Assembly (NCBI RefSeq): GCF_000987765.1
Contig: NZ_LAHP01000016.1
Span: 1-64,000 of the forward strand
Direction: 5' to 3'
DNA: 64,000 bases
From: Arsukibacterium sp. MJ3
GTDB taxonomy: Bacteria; Pseudomonadota; Gammaproteobacteria; Enterobacterales; Alteromonadaceae
The notes beneath the pieces were generated by a model. It searched no databases. It had not been told where the DNA came from and saw only the letters and a program-made list of their open reading frames with translations. The position numbers and the translations under genes are program-made. Shown piece after piece: positions 52,796 to 60,352 of the stretch. Each line of letters opens with the position of its first letter. Position 1 is the stretch's first letter.

Positions 52796-55225
52796 ATGAT
52801 GAAAAAAACGCTATTAGTTACAATAAGTTTAGGCTTTTTGTTGGTCTGTACACTGGCCAACGCCACAGCAGTAACAACCGGTTATCGCGAGCCGGTTGAT
52901 GCAATAACCGCTATTGTTGATGCCGCGCCTACCCCAGGTGCCAGCTTAAGCCCGGATGGCACTACTTTATTACGCTTACAGTATCCGGCGTTACCTAGCC
53001 TGGCCGACTTAGCCGCGCCAGAACACCGCCTGGCAGGCGTGCGCTTAAACCCTGCTAATAATGGCCCCAGCCAACCGCGCTATATTGCCGGTGTAACCCT
53101 AATAGATATTGCCAGCGGCCAACGCCGAGACATTAAAGGCCTACCTGCTACCCTAAAAGTAATAGCTGCAGAGTGGTCGGCCAATAGCCGTTATATCGCA
53201 GTGGTACAACTGGACGATAACCAAAGCAGCTTATGGCGTATTGATACTAAAAATGCCACGGCCAAGCGCTGGGGTAAGCTGCAACCCAATGCGGTACAGG
53301 GTGCCCGGTTAGAATGGGCGGCCAGTAATGACGCCGTGTATTTGCTGGCAGTAGCGGCAAAACACCCGGCAGCACCGCTGGCTACTATTGTACCGGCTGG
53401 ACCTGTAGTTACCGAAGCACGTAATCGCACGGCGCCAGCCCGTACCTATCAGGATTTACTGCAAAACCAGCACGATGAAGCGCTGTTCGGCCATTATTTC
53501 AGTAGTCAGCTACTAAAAATAACGCTGAACAATAAAGTAACGAACATTGGTCAGCCGGCGTTAATTCGCAGCTTTAGTTTGTCGCCCGACAACCAACATA
53601 TTTTGGTAAACCAGATTGAACCACCGTTTTCTTATGCGGTACCCATTTTTCGTTTTGCAAACAGTACCGAGGTGTGGAACCTGCGGGGCGAGGTAAACTA
53701 CAGTGTGGCGAAACAGCCAGTGGCTGACAACCTGCCTATTTCTTTTGATGCGGTAGTGACCGGGCCTCGCAGCGTTAGCTGGCGCAACGATGCGCCAGCC
53801 ACTTTACATTGGGCGCAAGCAGCTGATGCCGGCGATCCGGCTAATCAGGCTGAGGTACGTGATCAGTTGTGGCAACTGGCGGCACCGTTTAGTGCTGAAC
53901 CGGTAAAACTACTGGATATGGCGTTCCGGTTTCGTAATTTACTGGCCGCTAACGCCAGCACAGCGTTGGTGTATGAAGGGTGGTGGCAAGATCGGCAGGA
54001 AAAAGTCTGGCTAATTAGCCCCGATGGCAGTGCCGAGCCAAAATTACTGTGGCAACGCTCTACAGAAGATCGCTATGCCGATCCGGGCCAGCCACTAATG
54101 ACTACCGCCGCCAATGGCCAACGGTTATTGCGCCTTGAACAAGGCCAGTTGTTGTTAATTGCCGAGGGTGCATCTGAGCAAGGTAACCGGCCGTTTATCG
54201 ATAAGTATGACCTGGCCACCGGCGATAATGAACGGTTGTGGCGCTCAGAAGCGCCGTACTATGAGTATCCGATCACGTTACTCGCCAGCGGCAAGTTACT
54301 AACCCAACGCGAAGCACCGACTGAGCCGGCCGACTTTTACCTGCGCGATTTGCAAACTGACGAGCTTACTGCGCTAACCGACACGCCACATCCGATGCCG
54401 CACACACTCGGTATTAGCCGCGAGCTAATTAATTATCAGCGCGGCGATGGAGTGCCCATGTCGGCAAACCTGATTTTACCGGCGGGTTATGATGCTAAGC
54501 GTGACGGCCCGTTACCCACCATAATTTGGGCTTACCCGCGTGAGTTTAGAAATGCCGCTGCAGCCGGCCAGGTAGCCGACTCACCGTACCGCTTTAACCG
54601 CATAAGCTACTGGACGCCACAGTTTTTGGCTACCCAGGGTTATGCAGTGCTAGACAACGCCACTATGCCCATAGTGGGTGAGGGCGAAACCCTGCCAAAC
54701 GACAACTTTATTGCTCAGCTGGTATTAAATGCCAAAGCCGCCATTGCTGCCGGGGTAAGCCGTGGCGTTACCGATGCCGGGCGGGTAGCCATTGGCGGCC
54801 ATTCATACGGTGCCTTTATGACCGCCAACTTGTTGGCGCATACCAATCTATTTCAAGCCGGTATTGCCAGAAGTGGTGCTTATAATCGCAGTTTAACACC
54901 GTTTGGTTTTCAACGTGAGCAACGTACCTTATGGGATGATCCTGCATTATATCTTGCCATGTCACCGTTTTTTCATGCCGATAAACTGAAAACTCCATTG
55001 CTACTGATCCACGGCACCGATGATAACAACTCGGGCACCTTCCCGATGCAAAGTGAGCGCTTATATCAAGCAGTAAAAGGCCACGGTGGTACTACCCGCT
55101 TAGTGATGCTGCCACTGGAGTCGCACGGTTACCGGGCGCGTGAATCAGTACTGCATATGCTGTGGGAAACGCAAAGCTGGCTGGATGAGTTTGTAAAAAA
55201 CGCCGTCCCGCCAGCAGCACCTTAA
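52796..55225 (+). CDS. S9-family peptidase (glutamyl-endopeptidase-like)
   Basis: The 809-residue protein has a signal peptide (ending NATA) and a long propeller-type region, then a C-terminal alpha/beta-hydrolase domain. The nucleophile is in GGHSYGAF (about 669), the acid in HGTDDNNSG (about 741) and the histidine in LESHGYR (about 776). Overall it resembles the plant chloroplast glutamyl endopeptidase group more than DPP IV. It is exported and should cut peptides in the periplasm. It follows the M13 gene by 91 bases. Confidence 0.88.
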   Translation: MMKKTLLVTISLGFLLVCTLANATAVTTGYREPVDAITAIVDAAPTPGASLSPDGTTLLRLQYPALPSLADLAAPEHRLAGVRLNPANNGPSQPRYIAGVTLIDIASGQRRDIKGLPATLKVIAAEWSANSRYIAVVQLDDNQSSLWRIDTKNATAKRWGKLQPNAVQGARLEWAASNDAVYLLAVAAKHPAAPLATIVPAGPVVTEARNRTAPARTYQDLLQNQHDEALFGHYFSSQLLKITLNNKVTNIGQPALIRSFSLSPDNQHILVNQIEPPFSYAVPIFRFANSTEVWNLRGEVNYSVAKQPVADNLPISFDAVVTGPRSVSWRNDAPATLHWAQAADAGDPANQAEVRDQLWQLAAPFSAEPVKLLDMAFRFRNLLAANASTALVYEGWWQDRQEKVWLISPDGSAEPKLLWQRSTEDRYADPGQPLMTTAANGQRLLRLEQGQLLLIAEGASEQGNRPFIDKYDLATGDNERLWRSEAPYYEYPITLLASGKLLTQREAPTEPADFYLRDLQTDELTALTDTPHPMPHTLGISRELINYQRGDGVPMSANLILPAGYDAKRDGPLPTIIWAYPREFRNAAAAGQVADSPYRFNRISYWTPQFLATQGYAVLDNATMPIVGEGETLPNDNFIAQLVLNAKAAIAAGVSRGVTDAGRVAIGGHSYGAFMTANLLAHTNLFQAGIARSGAYNRSLTPFGFQREQRTLWDDPALYLAMSPFFHADKLKTPLLLIHGTDDNNSGTFPMQSERLYQAVKGHGGTTRLVMLPLESHGYRARESVLHMLWETQSWLDEFVKNAVPPAAP

Positions 55226-55244
55226 ATCCACCAGCAGCTATAAG

Positions 55245-55270
55245 CTTAGGGTCAGGTTTCTGATCCTAAG
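55245..55270 (+). terminator. Rho-independent terminator
   Basis: CTTAGGGTCAG pairs with CTGATCCTAAG (one G-T pair) around GTTT and is followed by TTTGCTGTT. It ends the S9 peptidase transcript. Confidence 0.6.
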
Positions 55271-55299
55271 TTTGCTGTTATAAAAAGGATTAATCTGCC

Positions 55300-56526
55300 A
55301 TGTGTAATGTTAAAATAATCTTTGCCGGCGTTTTAGCGTTGTTGCTGAACTTAAGCAGTGTCAACGCAGCAGGAGCGCAGGCCGCTGCACCAGACTATCG
55401 CCATGCGGCTGAACCTATTGGCACGGTACGTCAGATATATGATGGCAAGTTGTATCCCGATATTCAGGTTAATACCTTTCGTAACATCGACCGCTTGTTT
55501 CCGACGCGCACGGTACGCCGTGGTAACACGTTAAGCGAATTGCCTGTTAGCGCCACGCCGTTGCAAGCGTTCTCGTATGTTGTTGATGATCAAACTTATG
55601 ATCTTTATGACGTGCTGTCGATGAACCGGGTTAGCGCTATGCTGATCATCCGTAACGGTGAAATTTTATTTGAGCAATACCTGTTAGGCAATGACCAGCA
55701 TACCCGCTGGATGTCAATGTCGGTGGTAAAGTCTATTACTGCAACATTAATTGGCGCCGCCATTCATGATGGCTATATCAACAGTATCGACGACCCAATT
55801 GTTAACTATTTGCCGCGTTTTAAGGGTTCAGCTTATGATGGCGTTAGCGTCAGGCACTTACTGCAAATGAGCTCTGGCGTGGCATGGAATGAAACGTACA
55901 CTGATCCGGCATCGGACCGGCGCCGCATGCTGGAAGCGCAAATTAGCCAGCAACCCGATGCTATTCTGGCGCTTATGGCAACCTTACCCCGGGCTGCTGA
56001 GCCTGGCACCGTCTGGAATTACAGTACCGGTGAAACTCAACTGGCCGGTGCACTAGTGCTGGCCGCTACCGGTAAACCCGTTGCTAAGTACCTGTCAGAA
56101 AAAATATGGTCGAAGGTAGGCATGCAAGCCGACGCCAACTGGTGGCTACAATCTCCTAATGGTCTTGAGATAGGCGGCAGCGGCTTGTCTGCTACGCTGC
56201 GTGATTATGCGCGTTTCGGGTTGTTCCTACTAAATGACGGCGTTATTCAAAGCGCAGGTAAAAAAGAGCGGGTATTACCAGTAGGCTGGATTGAAGCTGC
56301 CAGCAGCCGTAAAGTGGTTGCGGGTGAGACGGTTAATTATGGCTATATGTTATGGCCTATGCACGGCAGAAGTTATGCCGCAGAGGGCATTTTTGGTCAG
56401 TACGTGTTTGTTGATCCCGATAAAAAGCTGGTAGTAGTCATGTTAAGTGCGCAACCTAAACCGCTGTATCGGGCTGGTTTGGATGAATACACGTTTCTTA
56501 AAGCACTTTCAGATTTTTTTCACTAA
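55300..56526 (+). CDS. Serine hydrolase, beta-lactamase/PBP fold (S12 type)
   Basis: The 408-residue product has a signal peptide (ending SVNA). The nucleophile is in SVVK (about residues 141-144), the second motif is YST (in WNYSTGE), and the third region holds HGRSYAAEG, close to the KTG-like position. This is the S12/class C-type fold, used by esterases, D-amino-acid peptidases and beta-lactamases; the substrate is unknown. It is in line with the upstream peptidases and tpm downstream. Confidence 0.85.
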   Translation: MCNVKIIFAGVLALLLNLSSVNAAGAQAAAPDYRHAAEPIGTVRQIYDGKLYPDIQVNTFRNIDRLFPTRTVRRGNTLSELPVSATPLQAFSYVVDDQTYDLYDVLSMNRVSAMLIIRNGEILFEQYLLGNDQHTRWMSMSVVKSITATLIGAAIHDGYINSIDDPIVNYLPRFKGSAYDGVSVRHLLQMSSGVAWNETYTDPASDRRRMLEAQISQQPDAILALMATLPRAAEPGTVWNYSTGETQLAGALVLAATGKPVAKYLSEKIWSKVGMQADANWWLQSPNGLEIGGSGLSATLRDYARFGLFLLNDGVIQSAGKKERVLPVGWIEAASSRKVVAGETVNYGYMLWPMHGRSYAAEGIFGQYVFVDPDKKLVVVMLSAQPKPLYRAGLDEYTFLKALSDFFH

Positions 56527-56579
56527 ATTCAGTATTAAGTAGCAGTGTGGTGGTAATCTGGCACTAAAAAGGTGTAACT

Positions 56580-57242
56580 ATGGAACCCGATTTTTGGCTG
56601 CAAAAGTGGCAAGATAAAGAAATTGCCTTTCATCAGGTGGCCGGCAACCCGTTATTAGTCAAAAATTTTAACGCACTGTTGTTGGCGCCAGGCAGCCGGG
56701 TGTTTGTGCCGTTATGTGGTAAAACAGGTGATATTGCCTGGCTACTCGCTAATGGCTATCGGGTGGTTGGCGCAGAGCTTAGCAATATTGCCGTTGAAGA
56801 ACTTTTTGCCGAACTTTCTTTTAAGCTCTCTGCAGAATGGGGTATTACACCTACTGTCAGTAGCGTTGGCAAATTGCAGCAGTACATCGCGGTTAATATT
56901 GATATTTTTGTTGGCAATATTTTTGATTTAACGGCCGATATGCTTGGTGCGGTTGATGCTATCTACGACCGGGCTGCGCTGGTGGCATTGCCCGCTGACA
57001 TGCGACCAGCCTATACCCGTCACCTTATAAAAATTAGTCACTGTGTACAACAGCTGGTTATTTGTTTTGACTATGAACAAGCGCTGCTAGCCGGGCCGCC
57101 TTTTGCCATAAATGCCAACGAAATGCAGCAGCATTATGCTAGCGCGTATCAGTTAGGTTGCATTGATAGTGCAGAGGTTGTTGGTGGTTTAAAACGAAAA
57201 TGCCCGGCAGAAGAACAGGTTTGGCTGCTAGTAAACAAGTAG
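56580..57242 (+). CDS. tpm: Thiopurine S-methyltransferase
   Basis: The 220-residue protein matches bacterial Tpm: WLQKWQDKEIAFHQ at the start, then VFVPLCGKTGDIAWLL (SAM motif) and VVGAELSNIAVEEL, with YDRAALVALPADMR later. It methylates thiopurine and similar groups, and in bacteria may detoxify selenium and tellurium oxyanions. Two terminators, one before the next gene at 57265, bound it. Confidence 0.93.
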   Translation: MEPDFWLQKWQDKEIAFHQVAGNPLLVKNFNALLLAPGSRVFVPLCGKTGDIAWLLANGYRVVGAELSNIAVEELFAELSFKLSAEWGITPTVSSVGKLQQYIAVNIDIFVGNIFDLTADMLGAVDAIYDRAALVALPADMRPAYTRHLIKISHCVQQLVICFDYEQALLAGPPFAINANEMQQHYASAYQLGCIDSAEVVGGLKRKCPAEEQVWLLVNK

Positions 57243-57264
57243 CCTGTATTACTAATACAACATA

Positions 57265-57302
57265 CTCAGTGGCGATATAGCATTGGATATATCGCCACTG
57301 AG
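57265..57302. terminator. Bidirectional terminator
   Basis: CTCAGTGGCGATATA (57265-57279) and TATATCGCCACTGAG (57288-57302) are perfectly complementary around an eight-base loop, between the convergent tpm and malQ stops. CCTGTTTTG follows on the plus strand. Confidence 0.85.
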
Positions 57303-57313
57303 CCTGTTTTGTG

Positions 57314-59458
57314 TCAGTGCTGTTGGCGCTGATTCGCCATGGCAGTGATAAGTTCGCGCACGTCACTCTGCATAAGCGCTTGCTCAAACTCAATTGGTAA
57401 TTTACGCCGCCAGTTGGGGTATTCGGTACTTGTGCCCGGAATGTTAACCGGGGTAGCCACCAGCAATAAATCTTCCAGCTGATAAGCCATTAAACGGGCC
57501 GCGGTGCCCGCTAAGTACACATGGCTATGGTAGACCAGTTGCTGCATATTACCGTGCTCTAGTTGTAGCTGGTGGCAAAGGGTGTGCTTTTCATCCAGCC
57601 GCAACTGTTGCAGGTTGGCGGCAATTTGCGGGCTGGGGAATAAATCCAGTTTATGGCGCAGTGCCAAATCATGCTCTTGCCAGTAACCTACCAGCGTAGG
57701 CATATCATGGGTGGTAACGGTTGCCAGCGCTAAGGCCGGATAGGTTTGCTCGCTATGCTGATAACTACCGGCTTTTTGCTCCAGCATAAATACCCGGTAC
57801 GACAATACCTGATATTTCGCCATCAGCTGGCTTATTGCTACTGGTACGGTGCCTAAATCTTCACCAATCACCACACAGTGGTTACGCTGGCTTTCCAGCG
57901 CTAAAATAGCAAATAAGTCGTCGGCTGGCAGGCTAATATAACCGCCTGCGGTAGCATCAGCGCCCGGTGGGCAGCACCATAAACGCAGCAACGCCATCAC
58001 GTGATCTAGTCGTAGTGCCCCGGCATAACGCATATTGGCGCGGATCAGCTGAATAAACGGCTGATAGGCTTTTTGGCGCAGAGTTTTTGGATTATAGGCC
58101 AGTAAGCCCCAGTTTTGGCCTTTTGGTGCCATAATATCGGGCGGTGCACCAACGCTAAGCTGCAACAGAAAATCTTCCGGCGCACTCCAGCTCTCGGCGC
58201 TATTGCTATTGGCGCCCACGGCCACATCGCAGTACAAACCAATGGCCATTCCCTGACGTTGACACTCGGCTTTAACCTCAGCCAGTTGTAGCTGCGCCAG
58301 CCATTGTAAATACAGTTGCTGGTTAATGGCATCGTTGTGTTCTTTAGCAAATTGCTGCACGGCGGCGCTGTGTGGGTTTTGATATTCTGGCGGGAAATTT
58401 TGCCAGCAGGCCATCTGGATATCGCGACTAAACAGCACTGCCTGCAATACCTGATAGCGCGCCAAGTTAAGCAGGCTGGCGTCACTTTGCGCAATAAATT
58501 GATGAAACTGTAGCGCCCGTTCGCTGTTACTGCGCAGGTGCTGTTGTTTAAAATGCTGATAAAGCAAACCGGCTATTTCCGCTTTCAGACTGCTGACCGC
58601 ATCATAGTCAACATCTGCCGCCGCTCTGCAATCGCGTAATCTGGATTGAAACTGCGGACTGTGGAATAGCTGCTGAGCCGCCAGGCATTCTGCATATTCG
58701 GGGCTGTGCTCCAGTGCAACATACAAAGTATTTAGCCATAAACGACTGTTTGGGCTATACGGGCTGCAATCTTGGGGTAAACCAGGATACAGCGCATGTA
58801 AGGGGTTTAAACCAATAAAATCATTTCCCAGTGCTGCTAATGGCGCCACTAGGTTTTTTAAGTCGACAAAGTCGCCAATACCCCAGTTACGGCTAGAGCG
58901 CAGCGCGTAAAGCTGTACTGCCGGCCCCATGGTTTTATGTAATATGGCGTTATCTTGTAATTGAAAACAGCGGCTTGGCGTAACAATAAGCTGTTGCTGA
59001 TACTGCTGTTGGCCGTCTGATAACAGCAACTGGTGATAGCCCTGCTCTAACACCATATCAATGCTTAGGGTAAAAGCCAGGTACTCGGTATTGGCCAGTT
59101 GCTGGCGGCCGACAATGTCACTGATAGCAATCTGTTGCTGGCCAGAAAATGTCTGCTGTTGCTCAGTAATAATTTGCCAGTGCCAGTTGCTGCTGGCGAG
59201 AGCTTTTTGCTGCTGCAACCGCACGGTAATACTGGTGTGCTCGGCTATAACCTGCACGGGTGCTACCGCCTCGGTCCAGGGTTGCTGCTGTAACAGGGTT
59301 ATTTGGCTGGCTATGGCGTCGCTGCTGCTTAAATCAAAGCCCATCGCGGCCAGAATAGCCTGCTGATCAGCCAGTGCTATCTGCTCTGTATGGCCGTTGG
59401 CATGCACATAACTGTCTTGCAAGCCTGCTAGCGCAGCAAGTTGCTTAATTGATTCCAT
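57314..59458 (-). CDS. malQ: 4-alpha-glucanotransferase
   Basis: The 714-residue protein matches MalQ: LYALRSSRNWGIGDF, SPYSPNSRLWLN, the nucleophile in ALRLDHVMAL, the acid/base in VIGEDLGTVP, and THDMPTL. It rearranges maltodextrins, releasing glucose, in the cytoplasm. An extra N-terminal domain of about 130 residues is present, as in other proteobacterial MalQs. Its 5' end overlaps the short AraC-type gene by 31 bases. Confidence 0.93.
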   Translation of the reverse strand: MESIKQLAALAGLQDSYVHANGHTEQIALADQQAILAAMGFDLSSSDAIASQITLLQQQPWTEAVAPVQVIAEHTSITVRLQQQKALASSNWHWQIITEQQQTFSGQQQIAISDIVGRQQLANTEYLAFTLSIDMVLEQGYHQLLLSDGQQQYQQQLIVTPSRCFQLQDNAILHKTMGPAVQLYALRSSRNWGIGDFVDLKNLVAPLAALGNDFIGLNPLHALYPGLPQDCSPYSPNSRLWLNTLYVALEHSPEYAECLAAQQLFHSPQFQSRLRDCRAAADVDYDAVSSLKAEIAGLLYQHFKQQHLRSNSERALQFHQFIAQSDASLLNLARYQVLQAVLFSRDIQMACWQNFPPEYQNPHSAAVQQFAKEHNDAINQQLYLQWLAQLQLAEVKAECQRQGMAIGLYCDVAVGANSNSAESWSAPEDFLLQLSVGAPPDIMAPKGQNWGLLAYNPKTLRQKAYQPFIQLIRANMRYAGALRLDHVMALLRLWCCPPGADATAGGYISLPADDLFAILALESQRNHCVVIGEDLGTVPVAISQLMAKYQVLSYRVFMLEQKAGSYQHSEQTYPALALATVTTHDMPTLVGYWQEHDLALRHKLDLFPSPQIAANLQQLRLDEKHTLCHQLQLEHGNMQQLVYHSHVYLAGTAARLMAYQLEDLLLVATPVNIPGTSTEYPNWRRKLPIEFEQALMQSDVRELITAMANQRQQH

Positions 59459-59961
59459 ACATCACCTGTCGGCTGGCTGTACCCTTGATAAGGTCGGCTT
59501 AGTGTTTTGTTGCTGTTCTGGCGATAAACACCGGGTGAGCAACCTTGCCAGCTTTTAAATGCTTTTTGAAAACTACTCTGTTCTTCAAAACCTAGCTGGG
59601 TAGCAATTTGTTGAATACTGATAACATTTTCTTGTAAAAACTGCTGAGCAAGCCGGTGGCGGCATTCATTCGCCAGTTGCCTGAAGCTGGTATGGCTGCT
59701 CTGCAAATGGCGCTGCAGTGAGCGGCTACTCATGTTAAGCGCCTTAGCAACAGTGCCTAATTTCGGCAGCTGTGGTAATTGCTGGCAAATTTGCTGACGA
59801 ATGAGCAACAATTGGCTAGTGTGCCAGTTGTTATGCTGTTTATATTCAATGCTATAGCGTTGAAACCCTAATGCTGCAATGGTCATAGTGCTGTGCTCCC
59901 AAGTGGCAGCAAAGCAAAATCCCGAGCTTTGCCTACAGCTGCCATTAATTGGTGCAAGCAT
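59428..59961 (-). CDS. Short AraC-family regulator (DNA-binding half)
   Basis: The 177-residue product has only a C-terminal AraC/XylS double helix-turn-helix (LGTVAKALNMSSRSLQRHL; ISIQQIATQLGFEEQSSFQKAF) and a ligand-domain stub. Family members of this type normally have 300 or more residues, so the N-terminal sensor is missing; the gene may be a remnant or a stand-alone DNA-binding protein. An internal ATG at 59886 gives a shorter form. It overlaps the start of malQ. Confidence 0.7.
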   Translation of the reverse strand: MLAPINGSCRQSSGFCFAATWEHSTMTIAALGFQRYSIEYKQHNNWHTSQLLLIRQQICQQLPQLPKLGTVAKALNMSSRSLQRHLQSSHTSFRQLANECRHRLAQQFLQENVISIQQIATQLGFEEQSSFQKAFKSWQGCSPGVYRQNSNKTLSRPYQGYSQPTGDVWNQLSNLLR

Positions 59962-59990
59962 AAAACATCGGTGGACTATAGTTAAACCTG

Positions 59991-60006
59991 CTGCATACGT
60001 ATGCAG
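59991..60006. promoter_or_regulatory. Candidate LacI-type operator 1
   Basis: CTGCATACGTATGCAG is a perfect palindrome. Its CG-centred ATACGTAT core is shared with the second site at 60181. LacI-type maltose regulators bind such sites in Alteromonadales and Caulobacter-like bacteria, but no LacI gene is visible here. Confidence 0.5.
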
Positions 60007-60105
60007 CGAAAATAGCTGAAAATGCGCTATTAAAATGCTCTGCTACACGGTGTGTTTTTGCATAAAACCGACCATAAAGACCAAAACAGCAAACAAAGCT
60101 GATGG

Positions 60106-60174
60106 CTTATTGCACAAGGCTTGCACCGTAACTGTGCGCACATTAAGCGCGTTGCTCTGTCATTGTGCAATAAG
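60106..60174. repeat. 12-base inverted repeat with 45-base spacer
   Basis: CTTATTGCACAA (60106-60117) and TTGTGCAATAAG (60163-60174) are perfectly complementary. The arms could bind one regulator at two sites on opposite strands, or form a cruciform. They lie between the two ATACGTAT palindromes. Confidence 0.7.
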
Positions 60175-60180
60175 TAGCTT

Positions 60181-60196
60181 ATGAATACGTATTCAT
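60181..60196. promoter_or_regulatory. Candidate LacI-type operator 2
   Basis: ATGAATACGTATTCAT is a perfect palindrome 156 bases before the receptor ATG, sharing the core ATACGTAT with the site at 59991. Together the two sites suggest repression or activation of the receptor by a maltodextrin-responsive LacI-type protein encoded elsewhere. Confidence 0.55.
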
Positions 60197-60352
60197 GTTG
60201 AGCTTAGGCGCGAATAAGTTTAATAAATGACCATAGTAAAAGTTGGTAGGTAAGCTTTCACCACGCTAAAGTGATATTTAGCAACATGGCTTGTTAAAAA
60301 GCCAGGTGCCAGCAACTGCCGCAAAATAATAATCTGACCGGGGATGTGGGTA

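Larger units (their letters stand above)
59962..60352. other. Intergenic region before the large TonB receptor
   Basis: This 391-base gap holds no gene that I can support. It has two perfect 16-base palindromes (59991-60006 and 60181-60196) sharing the core ATACGTAT, and a perfect 12-base inverted repeat CTTATTGCACAA/TTGTGCAATAAG at 60106-60117 and 60163-60174. The spacing suggests a complex promoter region. Confidence 0.6.
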
